A DNA stretch of 64,000 bases from Bacteroidota bacterium (GTDB lineage: Bacteria > Bacteroidota > Bacteroidia > Cytophagales > Cyclobacteriaceae), in NCBI GenBank assembly GCA_016866385.1, contig VGMU01000005.1:1-64000 (forward strand), read 5' to 3'. The notes beneath the pieces were generated by a model that did no database searches, had not been told where the DNA came from, and saw only the letters and a program-made list of their open reading frames with translations. Position 1 is the stretch's first letter; each line of letters starts with the position of its first letter. This document shows, piece after piece, positions 7,609 through 16,015 of this stretch. Position numbers and translations under genes: made by a program.

Positions 7609-10059
7609 TCACTCTCGCATGTAATTTCCTATTCGAATCACATCGGCAAAAACTCCCGCTGCAGTCACAGCTGCCCCTGCCCCAGGTCCACGAATGATCA
7701 TGGGTCTGTCGTGGTAGCGCTCGGTGGTGAGTAAAATCATATTATCTGCACCTTGCAAACTTGAGAAGGGATGGGTGGTAGGAATAGGCTTGAGCCCAAC
7801 TTCTGCCCTTCCTTCTTCTAGGACAGCCATAAAGCGAAGCTTTTCCCCTCCCGTATTTGCCTTTTCAAGGAGTTGTGCATAGTAACTGTCCTGCTGGCTT
7901 ATCCCTTTTAAAAAATCTTCTATCGATACTGGGGATTGTAGCTCTTGAGGAACAAGGCTTTCGACTTTTATATCTTCTACCTCAAGGCTCATTTCTGCTT
8001 CTCTTCCCAAAATAACAACTTTCCTTGCCACATCCATGCCACTTAAATCTTCCCTAGGGTCGGGTTCCGTGTATCCTTTCTCCTTAGCCAAGGCCACCAC
8101 TTCGGAAAATGGAAGACCCTTCTCCAACTCAGAAAAAATGAAATTCATCGATCCACTCAGCACAGCTTCTATCCGAATGATGGTATCCCCAGAAAGCATC
8201 AGGTCTTGCAGGGTATTGATCACAGGTAAGCCAGCGGCCACATTGGTTTCGTAAAGAAACTTAACTCCCTGTCGTTTGGCGATCTTCCTTAAGGTAAGAT
8301 ACCGGCTTAATGCGCCAGAGTTCGCTTTTTTATTGGGAGTCACTATGGCCACCCTGGCTTCGAGAATCCTAGGATAGACTTTAGCCAGCTCTTGACTTGC
8401 CGTACAATCCACAAATACCGCATTGGAAAAATTCATTTCTTCCATGGTAGCTAAAAATTTCTCCAAGCCCATCGCTTGATCCTTGGGCCCAAGCAGGTAG
8501 GGTGTTTGAAGATCAAAACCATCTTCATGAAAAGCCATGAATCGACTGTTAGCCAATCCATGCACTTGTATATCGAGTTGGTTTTCCCTTCTAAGTTTTT
8601 CTTGTTGCTGGGCCATCATGTGAAGCAGCGCTTGTCCAATCAAGCCTGTACCCACCAGAAAGAGGTGCAAAACTTTTAGCTCCGAGAGAAAAAATGCCTC
8701 ATGTAGTGCATTGACTGCCTTTTGTAAATCTGCAAGGGCGATTACCGCTGAAATATTCAATTCGGAACTTCCTTGCGCAATTGCAGCAACATTGATGTTA
8801 TTTTGACCCAATGCACGGAACATCCTGCCGGAAGCTCCTGGATCATGTTTCATGTTTTCCCCCACTACTGCTACAATAGCCAGGTCGTAAAGGAGGCTTA
8901 TAGCTTCCATTTCTCCTGAGATGAGCTCGAAATTAAATTCTCTTTCAAGAGTATTTTTTGCCACTAAAGCTTCCTCGGAGGGGATCGCTAGGCAGATACT
9001 ATGTTGGGAAGAGGATTGTGAAATCAAAAATATGTTTACTTGAGCTTCAGCTAGCGAATCAAAAATTCTACCGAGTATTTTTCCCGAAGTGGCCAATCCC
9101 GTACCCTGCAAGGTGAGCATGGCGATTTGGTCACGAGAACTCACCCCCTTAATCAATCCTTCGTAGCGTACCTCTCCGTTGATTAAAGTGCCTGGATGCT
9201 GAGGTTCAAAGGTGTTTTTTATATAAATAGGGATGTTCTTTTTCATTGCTGGCCGCATGGTAGCAGGAAAAATCACCTTTGCACCAAAATGAGAAAGCTC
9301 CATGGCCTCCGCATAACTCAATTGGGGGATAGAGAAAGTAGTATATACCAATTTGGGATTGGCCGTCAAAACCCCCGATACATCTGTCCAAATCTCCAAG
9401 GCCTCTGCTTCTAAGGCCCCGGCGAGTAGGGCTGCAGTGTAATCGGATCCCGAACGTCCCAAGGTGGTCGTCTCTCCCTTGGCGGTGCTTGCGATAAATC
9501 CAGTGACCACATTGAGCCCCTTATGGGAGGAAAAAAAGGATTTGATTTGAGTATAGGTAACTTTCTCCTCCACTCGAGCCTGCCCAAATCTGTCGTCCGT
9601 TCGAATCAATTCCCTAGCATCCACATACCTTGCCTGCAATCCTACCGCTTTTAATCCTTCACTAAGAATATAGGTGCTCAATCGCTCCCCAAAACTTGCC
9701 ACATAATCAAGCGTCCTGAACGACTGCTCTTTGATCAAAAATATGCCGTGGTATAGGTCCTCCAACTCTTTGAATCGCTCCACAATAAAGGCTTGCACCT
9801 CCGCTCTTTTTTCAAAAGGCAGAAGTTGGTCTACGAGGGTAAAATGCCTTTTTTCTAATTCTTGGAGGCTATTTTGGTAGTTTAGCTCCCCAAGCTGGGC
9901 TTTTTTTGCAAGTGCTAAAAGTTCTTCAGTCACTCCCCCAAATGCAGAAAATACAACAGCCAAGTCCCCTTGAACTATTTTCTCTTGGATGATGCGAAAT
10001 ACCTGAGAGATGTTTTTAGGGGTTTCAACCGAAGAACCACCAAACTTGATAATTTTCAT
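7609..10059 (-). CDS. thrA: Bifunctional aspartokinase / homoserine dehydrogenase
   Basis: 816 residues, the usual length for ThrA/MetL. Residues 1 to about 290 are the kinase (IKFGGSSVETP at the N-terminus, TTLGRSGSDYTAALLA), about 310-450 hold paired ACT domains (including GENMKHDPGASGRMF and NINVAAIAQGSSELNISAVI), and from about 460 comes homoserine dehydrogenase (VGTGLIGQALL nucleotide loop, TPNKKANSG, KEKGYTEPDPREDLSGMD with active-site residues). It catalyses two steps towards threonine and methionine and is probably feedback-regulated through the ACT domains (family knowledge). No thrB or thrC is adjacent. No leader peptide or attenuator is evident in the 190 bases upstream. Confidence 0.95.
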   Translation of the reverse strand: MKIIKFGGSSVETPKNISQVFRIIQEKIVQGDLAVVFSAFGGVTEELLALAKKAQLGELNYQNSLQELEKRHFTLVDQLLPFEKRAEVQAFIVERFKELEDLYHGIFLIKEQSFRTLDYVASFGERLSTYILSEGLKAVGLQARYVDARELIRTDDRFGQARVEEKVTYTQIKSFFSSHKGLNVVTGFIASTAKGETTTLGRSGSDYTAALLAGALEAEALEIWTDVSGVLTANPKLVYTTFSIPQLSYAEAMELSHFGAKVIFPATMRPAMKKNIPIYIKNTFEPQHPGTLINGEVRYEGLIKGVSSRDQIAMLTLQGTGLATSGKILGRIFDSLAEAQVNIFLISQSSSQHSICLAIPSEEALVAKNTLEREFNFELISGEMEAISLLYDLAIVAVVGENMKHDPGASGRMFRALGQNNINVAAIAQGSSELNISAVIALADLQKAVNALHEAFFLSELKVLHLFLVGTGLIGQALLHMMAQQQEKLRRENQLDIQVHGLANSRFMAFHEDGFDLQTPYLLGPKDQAMGLEKFLATMEEMNFSNAVFVDCTASQELAKVYPRILEARVAIVTPNKKANSGALSRYLTLRKIAKRQGVKFLYETNVAAGLPVINTLQDLMLSGDTIIRIEAVLSGSMNFIFSELEKGLPFSEVVALAKEKGYTEPDPREDLSGMDVARKVVILGREAEMSLEVEDIKVESLVPQELQSPVSIEDFLKGISQQDSYYAQLLEKANTGGEKLRFMAVLEEGRAEVGLKPIPTTHPFSSLQGADNMILLTTERYHDRPMIIRGPGAGAAVTAAGVFADVIRIGNYMRE

Positions 10060-10251
10060 AACTCAATTCGAAGTAATGGGAGTAGGTATAGTTTATATTG
10101 GAACATGAGCAGATGACCCAATTCTATCCCTTTCTCAAAACTAAAATCAAACGTAAAGCCTATTTTTTTATAATAAAAATAAAAGAATGGAGATTATTTT
10201 GAAAAATTTTAAATTTTAAGTCCAGAATAGGACGGTGATTACTAGTTGAGG

Positions 10252-10707
10252 TCAATAAAATTCTTCTATGCTTTGAGGCTTACCTCTAAAAATTACAGAT
10301 GCCTTCATTTTTTTCCCTACCAACAATTCCCCTAAGGGAGAATTCTTGCTAAGTAAAAATACCGGTTGTCCTTCTACCTTGAGTTGACCCATGCTGATAG
10401 CAAGTAACAACCAATCCGATCCCAGCTTTACAAGAGTACCTTCTTGCACCGTGGGAGGGGTATCCTTTATCGTATGCAGTCTATATAGCTCTTCCAAATC
10501 CAACTTATTTTGCTTGAGTTGTTTTTCAATGGAATTGAGGTCCTGTGTCATGTTCTCACGACTGGTTTCGTATTTATCTCCAGCACTATTTTTTTCCTCT
10601 TCTAAAATACTTTCAATAATATTTTTTCGCTCCTCCGTGAGCAGCGCTTCCTTTTGCTTGAGTTGAGCGATGGCACTCTGGTAAATTTTATCTTTAAAGG
10701 GATTCAT
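10252..10707 (-). CDS. GreA/GreB-like C-terminal domain protein (transcription factor-like)
   Basis: 151 residues. The first 75 or so form a charged, coiled-coil-like region rich in Lys and Glu, and the rest (GTLVKLGSDWLLLAISMG, then ISKNSPLG-like VFLLSKNSPLGELLVGKK) resembles the FKBP-like C-terminal domain of GreA/GreB, where SPLGxALLGK is the hallmark. Such small proteins are widespread in Bacteroidota and sometimes mislabelled 3-oxoacyl-ACP synthase. The N-terminus lacks the clear acidic tip sequence of GreA, so antibacktracking activity is not assured. It lies six bases downstream of the NTF2-like gene in an apparent three-gene unit. Confidence 0.65.
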   Translation of the reverse strand: MNPFKDKIYQSAIAQLKQKEALLTEERKNIIESILEEEKNSAGDKYETSRENMTQDLNSIEKQLKQNKLDLEELYRLHTIKDTPPTVQEGTLVKLGSDWLLLAISMGQLKVEGQPVFLLSKNSPLGELLVGKKMKASVIFRGKPQSIEEFY

Positions 10708-10713
10708 AAGTAA

Positions 10714-11196
10714 TTAATATTCACAAGGTTCTTTCCTTCGGGTATCTATGATATAGACGATTTTCCAACCTTCGGCCATTTTCACGAGCTGAAAGGAATT
10801 GACACCGCAATGGGAGAATACACCATTTCGGTAAAAACGATAGGGAGTCCAAGCAGCGGCCATGGGCCCATCCACCTGAATATGATAGGACAAGATTTGC
10901 TCATCTAAAACCACATCTGCGGGAGTACTTGCAATTCTATTCACAAAATCAGCGACGGTATTGCTACCTACTGTAGTTCCTTCCACTTTTTGAATGACCG
11001 TCTGCATCAATCCCTCTGCATAAAATGCCTGGGACACTTGATTTGGATTTTTAAGTTTCATTCCTTCAAATAGACTTCGAATGACCTGCTCTACCTCTTG
11101 GGCTTCATGTTGAGCCAGTAAAGAAGTAGGGGCTAGCCCCAGAAAAAGCATGGTTAGGAGAAGGATAGTTGAAATTCGTTTTTTAAATGCCTCCAT
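10714..11196 (-). CDS. Exported NTF2-like (SnoaL/DUF4440-type) protein
   Basis: 160 residues. Residues 1-28 form a signal peptide ending in LLAQ. The mature part (EQVIRSLFEGMKLKNPNQVSQAFY at the start, ending AEGWKIVYIIDTRR) has the cone-shaped NTF2/SnoaL-like fold signature seen in many small secreted proteins of Bacteroidota. No catalytic residues can be assigned. Its start overlaps the end of the SDR gene upstream by 14 bases, so translation is probably coupled. The biochemical role is unknown. Confidence 0.7.
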   Translation of the reverse strand: MEAFKKRISTILLLTMLFLGLAPTSLLAQHEAQEVEQVIRSLFEGMKLKNPNQVSQAFYAEGLMQTVIQKVEGTTVGSNTVADFVNRIASTPADVVLDEQILSYHIQVDGPMAAAWTPYRFYRNGVFSHCGVNSFQLVKMAEGWKIVYIIDTRRKEPCEY

Positions 11197-11860
11197 ATAA
11201 ATTAAAATTCATGTTTCGTAAAGCAGCTGTATTGACCGCATAATGCATGGCTTCTGCCACGTCTCTAGGAGAGACCCATTTGGAGAAATCTGCCTGAGGC
11301 ATGGCGGCCCGATTGATAGGAGTATCCAAAATACTAGGCACAAATACATGGGATCGAATATCTGTATCCTTGATCTCCTCTGCCAAAATCTCAGAAAAGG
11401 CACCAATCAGGCGTTTGCTCAACGCATAAGCCACCGCGTGCTTTCCTTCTTCGGGTAAAAGTGCTGCTCTTGCTCCCACAAATAAAAAAGTACCCCTAAG
11501 CTGCTTTTTCATAAGCGGAAGAAAAGCATTGGCAACAGAAAAAGCACTGAAAAAATTGAGTCTAAGCATAGATAACAAGTCGCTCTGTGTAGTTGATTCC
11601 AATGTTCCAGGGGCATAGCCTCCCACAATCATGGCTATAGCTTCTAAATCCCCAAATTGAGTCTCGTATTCTTTGACAAATTCGACTACTGAAATTTCGT
11701 CACTAACATCCACCTCATAGCAGACATCCGCTTCTTTCACATGCTCCTGTGCACCTGGCAATACCAAGGCGATGATATGATAGCCTTCTCGTTTGAATTT
11801 TTCTACTACAGCAGTACCCAAAGCACCTGCGGCTCCTGTAATTACTATATTTCTGCTCAT
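11183..11860 (-). CDS. Short-chain dehydrogenase/reductase (SDR)
   Basis: 225 residues of a classical SDR. NIVITGAAGALGTAVV gives the TGxxxGxG cofactor loop (residues 8-15), VGGYAPG resembles the NNAG region in place, and VAYALSKRLIGAFSE gives the YxxxK catalytic pair with an upstream GARAALL strand. Substrate is unknown. It heads a three-gene unit with the NTF2-like and GreA-like genes, and is divergent from the MscS gene with 57 bases between starts. Confidence 0.85.
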   Translation of the reverse strand: MSRNIVITGAAGALGTAVVEKFKREGYHIIALVLPGAQEHVKEADVCYEVDVSDEISVVEFVKEYETQFGDLEAIAMIVGGYAPGTLESTTQSDLLSMLRLNFFSAFSVANAFLPLMKKQLRGTFLFVGARAALLPEEGKHAVAYALSKRLIGAFSEILAEEIKDTDIRSHVFVPSILDTPINRAAMPQADFSKWVSPRDVAEAMHYAVNTAALRNMNFNLYGGI

Positions 11861-11879
11861 CAGTCCATCAAATCATTCC

Positions 11880-11887
11880 TATATTTG
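11880..11887 (+). promoter_or_regulatory. -7 promoter box of the mscS gene
   Basis: TATATTTG matches the Bacteroidota -7 consensus TAnnTTTG and ends 30 bases before the ATG at 11918. A convincing -33 box is not visible. Confidence 0.45.
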
Positions 11888-11917
11888 CTAAAATAGGGTT
11901 AATTTTTCGATTGAACC

Positions 11918-12811
11918 ATGAATCATCTCAAAAGCAGTATCCGCGTTAAAGAAAATGTGCGCAAAACCTACTTTGCCTTCAAGCTTATCCTACTGGTAGT
12001 GCTGCAGGTATTGTATGCGGGAGATACACTAGTTCGGCCTTTTCTTGAGAGTTATGAGTTTTTAAATCACTTCGTCAGAGCCATTATCTTTCTTCTCAGT
12101 GCCAACCTAATTTTTTCATTGGTTAGAATCATTGCTCTTAGAATTTACCTTAAGCAGAGAGAGGAGACCAAAGTTCAACCCAATTTTGTGGTGGGAATAG
12201 ATCGTATTGAGTTTTTACTCAATCTCATTGCCGTATTGATTGCCTTGATGCTGGCTTTTGGAATTAGGCCCCTTGAGTTTCTTACTAGCATTACCATCGT
12301 AGCGGCAGCCATCGCCCTATTGACCAAAGATTACATCACCAGTATAGTGAATGGGCTGATCATGATGTTTTCGGACCAACTTGAGATAGGAGATAAAATT
12401 CAAATTGGAAGGCATATCGGCTTCATTCGGGATATCACCCTGTTCAACTTGGTGCTGAAAAGTGATTCTGGTGAAATTATTTTGATTCCCAATACCATGG
12501 CCTTATCGGCGGATGTTGTCAATTTTTCAAAAAACAATACCCACCAGGTTATCTTTGATGCAGAAATCACCTCTAAAAATGAAATTCACCTCAACCTTCT
12601 AGAAGAGCTTCTTCTCAAAATATTGGCAAAGTATCCAGAAGTAGTGGTGAAAGAAGGAGCACAGCTCAATATCATCGAAAGAAAAGCAGAGAATCTTGTC
12701 ATTCGGTACCAGTTTCCCATCAAATCTGGGGAGAAGCAAACTGAAATTCAGGTGAAAAAGTCCATCAATCAAGCCTTCATTGACTGGAACTATGAGCATA
12801 GAAAAGCCTAA
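11918..12811 (+). CDS. Small-conductance mechanosensitive channel, MscS family
   Basis: 297 residues with three to four N-terminal membrane helices (about 20-42, 48-72, 95-118), then the pore-lining helix with AAAIALLTKDYITSIVNGLIMMF and the conserved beta-domain start FSDQLEIGDKIQIGRHIGFIRDI, and NTMALSADVVNFSK, all typical of MscS. It releases osmolytes on hypo-osmotic shock. The 3' end overlaps the downstream alkyltransferase-like gene by 20 bases. Confidence 0.88.
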   Translation: MNHLKSSIRVKENVRKTYFAFKLILLVVLQVLYAGDTLVRPFLESYEFLNHFVRAIIFLLSANLIFSLVRIIALRIYLKQREETKVQPNFVVGIDRIEFLLNLIAVLIALMLAFGIRPLEFLTSITIVAAAIALLTKDYITSIVNGLIMMFSDQLEIGDKIQIGRHIGFIRDITLFNLVLKSDSGEIILIPNTMALSADVVNFSKNNTHQVIFDAEITSKNEIHLNLLEELLLKILAKYPEVVVKEGAQLNIIERKAENLVIRYQFPIKSGEKQTEIQVKKSINQAFIDWNYEHRKA

Positions 12812-13130
12812 TTACTTTGATTGGGTATACCAGGTCGTTCGAGAAATCCCATCAGGTAGGGTAAGTAGCTATGGGGCTATCGCCCATTATTTAGGCCTGA
12901 AATCAGGAGCAAGAATGGTAGGTTATGCCATGAATGCATCGCATACAGTAAATGACGTTCCAGCGCATCGCGTAGTAAATCGAAAAGGTTTACTTACCGG
13001 GAAGCATCACTTTGCCACACCCACACAAATGGAAGAATTATTAAAATCAGAAGGGATAAAAGTAAAAAATGACCAAGTTATCGATTTTGAATCCCTTTTT
13101 TGGAACCCCGCCACTGAGTTAGGGAATTAA
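12792..13130 (+). CDS. Alkyltransferase-like protein (MGMT family, Cys replaced by Ala)
   Basis: 112 residues from ATG 12792; an earlier in-frame TTG at 12780 would add four residues. It matches the DNA-binding domain of O6-alkylguanine-DNA alkyltransferase (VREIPSGRVSSYGAIA, and RMVGYAMN with the Arg finger), but the acceptor motif PCHRV is PAHRV, with Ala58 coded by GCG. Proteins of this sort (ATLs) bind O6-alkylguanine without repairing it and hand the lesion to nucleotide excision repair. The start lies 20 bases inside the mscS gene, suggesting co-expression, though no functional link is known. It converges on the symporter gene four bases downstream. Confidence 0.88.
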   Translation: MSIEKPNYFDWVYQVVREIPSGRVSSYGAIAHYLGLKSGARMVGYAMNASHTVNDVPAHRVVNRKGLLTGKHHFATPTQMEELLKSEGIKVKNDQVIDFESLFWNPATELGN

Positions 13131-13134
13131 TTAA

Positions 13135-14577
13135 TTATTTTTTCCTTAGCAGGTACAGGCCTAAAAACATCAATCCTCCATTGAGAATCAAGGCTTCAAA
13201 TCCGAAGGTATATCCCCACAGCCATTCTTTGGAATTGGAAGCAATCAAAAAGGTTAGTGCAGGAGCCAAAATGGCCATCCAAGGGACCCACCTATCTTTT
13301 ACTTGGTAACGGGTAAAAAGACCGAAAGAGTACAGACCCAAAAGCGGCCCATAGGTATAGCCTGCCAAAATAAATACCGAATTGATAACACTTTGATCAT
13401 TGAGCCAATAAAAGGCAAGAATCAATAGGAACATCAAGCCTGTAAACCCAATATGGACTTTGGTCCGGATAGATAGGCGATCCTCCGGCTTGTATTTTTG
13501 ATCAATTTGAAGAAAGTCATAGCAAAAAGAGGTGGTCAGTGCCGTTAGTGTAGAATCTGCACTAGAATAAGCAGCAGCAATAATTCCTAACACGAAGACT
13601 ATCCCTGCAAAGGGAGAAAAATACTCCGTTGCCAACAAGGGAAAAAGCGCATCTGATTTTTCAGGTAGGGTGATGCCCTTAGAGGAAGCATAGAGGTAGA
13701 GCATGACCCCTAGGGATAGAAACAGCAGGTTGACCACAACCAAAATACCTGTAAACCAAAACATATTTTTTTGGGCATCTTTTAGCGTTCTGCAGGTCAG
13801 GTTTTTCTGCATCATGTCTTGATCCAAACCCGTCATCACTATGGTAATGAATGCTCCCGAAATAAATTGCTTGAAAAAATTAGTACCTGCTCTCCAATCC
13901 CAATTGAAGACCGTTGATCTCTGGTCTTGAACAATGAGTTTCATATACTCTCCTAAGCTCTTGATTTGTAAATCCTGTCCAATTAAAAAAATGGTGATCA
14001 GTACCGAGGACAGCATGAAGGCAGTTTGTAGGGTGTCGGTCCAGACCACCGTTTTTATCCCTCCTCGATAGGTATACAACCAAATAAGTCCTACGGTGAT
14101 CAAAACAGAAACCCAAAAGGGTATCCCTAGCGCATCAAATAAAATCAGTTGCAAAACACTAGCTACCAAATACAAGCGTAGAGAGGATCCTAGGGATCGG
14201 GATAAGATAAAGAAAAATGCACCCGTTTTGTAGGACCAAAATCCAAATCTCTCCTCCAAGTAGGTATAGATGGAAACCAAATTCATTCGGTAATAAAGTG
14301 GCAAAAGGAGTTTGGCAATGGTGAAATATCCCAAGGTATAGCCTAGGACAACCTGGAAATAATAAAAATTGGAATTGCCTACCTCCCCAGGAACAGAAAT
14401 AAACGTGACCCCAGAAAGGGATGCTCCAATCATGCCAAAGGATACCAAAAACCAATGGGAATTTCGATCTCCAGTAAAAAAAGTATGGGATGTGACCTTA
14501 CGGGTAGTGAGTAATGAAATCAAAAAAAGCAAGCTGAAATAGGCTAAAATAACTACTAAAACAAGTTGTGGATTCAT
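13135..14577 (-). CDS. Sodium:solute symporter (SSS family)
   Basis: 480 residues with about thirteen predicted membrane helices. The N-terminus (PQLVLVVILAYFSLLFLIS), GMIGASLSGVTFISVPGEVG, YTYRGGIKTVVWTDTLQT and AAAYSSADSTLTALTTSF are hallmark segments of the family that includes PutP, PanF and SglT. Transported solute cannot be told. It is monocistronic, divergent from clpS. Confidence 0.9.
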   Translation of the reverse strand: MNPQLVLVVILAYFSLLFLISLLTTRKVTSHTFFTGDRNSHWFLVSFGMIGASLSGVTFISVPGEVGNSNFYYFQVVLGYTLGYFTIAKLLLPLYYRMNLVSIYTYLEERFGFWSYKTGAFFFILSRSLGSSLRLYLVASVLQLILFDALGIPFWVSVLITVGLIWLYTYRGGIKTVVWTDTLQTAFMLSSVLITIFLIGQDLQIKSLGEYMKLIVQDQRSTVFNWDWRAGTNFFKQFISGAFITIVMTGLDQDMMQKNLTCRTLKDAQKNMFWFTGILVVVNLLFLSLGVMLYLYASSKGITLPEKSDALFPLLATEYFSPFAGIVFVLGIIAAAYSSADSTLTALTTSFCYDFLQIDQKYKPEDRLSIRTKVHIGFTGLMFLLILAFYWLNDQSVINSVFILAGYTYGPLLGLYSFGLFTRYQVKDRWVPWMAILAPALTFLIASNSKEWLWGYTFGFEALILNGGLMFLGLYLLRKK

Positions 14578-14592
14578 AATTTGGGCGAGATC

Positions 14593-14626
14593 TTGCGCAC
14601 TAAGTTGTCCATTATTCTTAAGTTTG
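14593..14626 (+). promoter_or_regulatory. Promoter of clpS (-33 and -7 boxes)
   Basis: TTG at 14593-14595 and TAAGTTTG at 14619-14626, spaced by 23 bases, fit the Bacteroidota promoter. The -7 box ends only four bases before the clpS ATG at 14631, so the transcript may start at or next to the start codon. Confidence 0.55.
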
Positions 14627-14630
14627 CAAA

Positions 14631-14924
14631 ATGAACTCTTTCAGCTTTGCCCTTCCCCAAATTGAGGTACAGGAACTTCTTATCGAAGAACTTGTGGATC
14701 AGGAAGCCCATGACTTGATCGTATTCAATGATGATTTTAATACTTTTGGACATGTCATTCAGGTACTGATAGAGGTATGTAAGCACAGCTACGAACAGGC
14801 CGAACAATGTACCCTGATCATACATTACAAAGGAAAATGTTCGGTAAAAAAAGGAACCCAACAGGAATTAGAACCCCTATGTGAGGCCATCCTAGACGCT
14901 GGAATCCAGGCCACCATCGTATAA
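14631..14924 (+). CDS. clpS: ATP-dependent Clp protease adaptor ClpS
   Basis: 97 residues. DLIVFNDDFNTFGHVI is the ClpS signature (VxLhNDDxxT), followed by VCKHSYEQAEQCTLIIHYKGKCSVKKG, which matches the VHxxGxxxV region and carries the residues for binding ClpA/ClpC and N-degron substrates. ClpS delivers proteins with destabilising N-termini to the Clp protease. The start codon is four bases after a -7 promoter box, leaving essentially no leader. recR begins 12 bases downstream, so the two are likely co-transcribed. Confidence 0.9.
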   Translation: MNSFSFALPQIEVQELLIEELVDQEAHDLIVFNDDFNTFGHVIQVLIEVCKHSYEQAEQCTLIIHYKGKCSVKKGTQQELEPLCEAILDAGIQATIV

Positions 14925-14936
14925 ACCTAGCTCGAC

Positions 14937-15545
14937 TTGAACTTCCCCTCCAAGTTAATTGAAGATGCAGTAAATGAAATTTCAAGGCTTCCAGGCATTG
15001 GAAAAAAAACTGCTTTGCGTCTAGCCCTCCATTTACTCAAACAGCATGAGGCAATTACTTCTGCGCTTGCTTTGTCCTTGACGCGCATGAGGGAGGAAGT
15101 AAAGTATTGCTCCCAATGCCACTCCCTCTCGGACGAGGACACCTGTAGCATTTGCCAAAATCAAAAAAGAGATCGAAGCGTGGTATGTGTGGTCGAGGAT
15201 AGTGGAGACGTATTGGCCATAGAAAATACCAACCAATACCAAGGACTTTACCACGTGCTTGGAGGCGTTATTTCCCCCATCCAAGGAATTGGTCCTGAGC
15301 AGTTGCATTGCGAAAGACTAGTAGAACGAATTTCCAAAGGGGAGATTAAAGAAGTCATTCTAGCACTTTCCGCGACCATGGAAGGAGACACCACTTCCTT
15401 TTATGTTGGCAAAATTCTAAAGCCTACTGGAGTTAAGGTAAGTAGTATAGCTAGAGGAATTCCTGTGGGAGGAGAACTTGAGTTTACCGATGAGGTTACT
15501 TTGGGAAGAAGCATCCTTACCCGAATAAATTATGCTCAGGAATAA
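14937..15545 (+). CDS. recR: Recombination mediator protein RecR
   Basis: 202 residues. The start is a TTG, chosen because the product then begins MNFPSKLIEDAVNEIS as family members do. It has the helix-hairpin-helix RLPGIGKKTALRLALHLL, a C4 zinc finger (Cys58, 61, 70, 73), and a Toprim domain starting CVVEDSGDVLAIENT. RecR acts with RecO/RecF in loading RecA at gaps. It follows clpS by 12 bases, and tRNA-Ala with its own promoter lies downstream. Confidence 0.95.
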   Translation: MNFPSKLIEDAVNEISRLPGIGKKTALRLALHLLKQHEAITSALALSLTRMREEVKYCSQCHSLSDEDTCSICQNQKRDRSVVCVVEDSGDVLAIENTNQYQGLYHVLGGVISPIQGIGPEQLHCERLVERISKGEIKEVILALSATMEGDTTSFYVGKILKPTGVKVSSIARGIPVGGELEFTDEVTLGRSILTRINYAQE

Positions 15546-15553
15546 ATAAATGC

Positions 15554-15584
15554 TTTGCAGGGTAAGCCAGAGCATCTATATTTG
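15554..15584 (+). promoter_or_regulatory. Promoter of tRNA-Ala
   Basis: TTTG at 15554-15557, a 19-base spacer, and TATATTTG at 15577-15584, ten bases before the tRNA. This is an exact match to the Bacteroidota TTTG-N19-TAnnTTTG promoter and has the same geometry as the tRNA-Phe promoter in this window. Confidence 0.8.
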
Positions 15585-15594
15585 CAACTCATTT

Positions 15595-15668
15595 GGGGGA
15601 TTAGCTCAGTTGGCTAGAGCACTACGCTGGCAGTGTAGGGGTCATCGGTTCGAATCCGTTATCCTCCA
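15595..15668 (+). tRNA. tRNA-Ala (GGC anticodon)
   Basis: Cloverleaf readable by eye: acceptor GGGGGAT with ATCCTCC (one G-T pair), D-arm GCTC-AGTTGGCTA-GAGC, anticodon arm CTACG-CTGGCAG-TGTAG giving anticodon GGC, T-arm with GGTTCGAATCC, discriminator A. The CCA end is not encoded. Confidence 0.95.
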
Positions 15669-16015
15669 CTTTTAATTGTATTAGATTTTCCTAGTTCTAA
15701 GACGAGGACTAGAGGAGCGTCCCGCAAGCCTGCGGGAAATTATATCACTCACTCCAAAGATTCTGGCATTCTCCAACAGGATCTTTTCGGAAAAATTTGT
15801 GCAAAAGCTATAGATTTTTTTGTTCAACTAAGAATCATCTCTTGATTCTTACCTAACAAACATGATTTTTTCAGATTTATTCCTTGTTATTTTTTAGATT
15901 GTAATCAATCCATGGCACATTCACCTCGGGCCTTTCACCTAAACCTAATTTTTAAACTCAACTTATTTTAATTAAAATAGTAACACACAAGAGAGAGAAA
16001 GACTCCCCTCATTCT
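15669..16015. other. Intergenic region with three hairpins, no gene
   Basis: No credible reading frame. It holds an eight-pair hairpin CTAGTTCT/AGGACTAG (15691-15712) just after tRNA-Ala that may aid its termination, a GC-rich palindrome TCCCGCA-AGCC-TGCGGGA (15719-15736), and a perfect nine-pair inverted repeat TAAGAATCA/TGATTCTTA with five-base loop (15829-15851). The remainder is AT-rich. Confidence 0.6.
15829..15851. repeat. Perfect 9-bp inverted repeat upstream of membrane protein gene
   Basis: TAAGAATCA and TGATTCTTA separated by TCTCT. It lies about 165 bases before the gene at 16016. It has no T-tract, so it could be an operator or an RNA stem rather than a terminator. Confidence 0.5.

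Noticed and set aside
10060-10250. Threonine attenuator or leader peptide before thrA
   Set aside because: No run of Thr/Ile codons and no terminator-antiterminator stem could be read.
12780-12791. TTG start for the alkyltransferase-like gene
   Set aside because: An ATG four codons later gives a normal family N-terminus.
14574-14861. 95-residue frame opposite clpS
   Set aside because: clpS has clear family motifs; the antisense frame has none.
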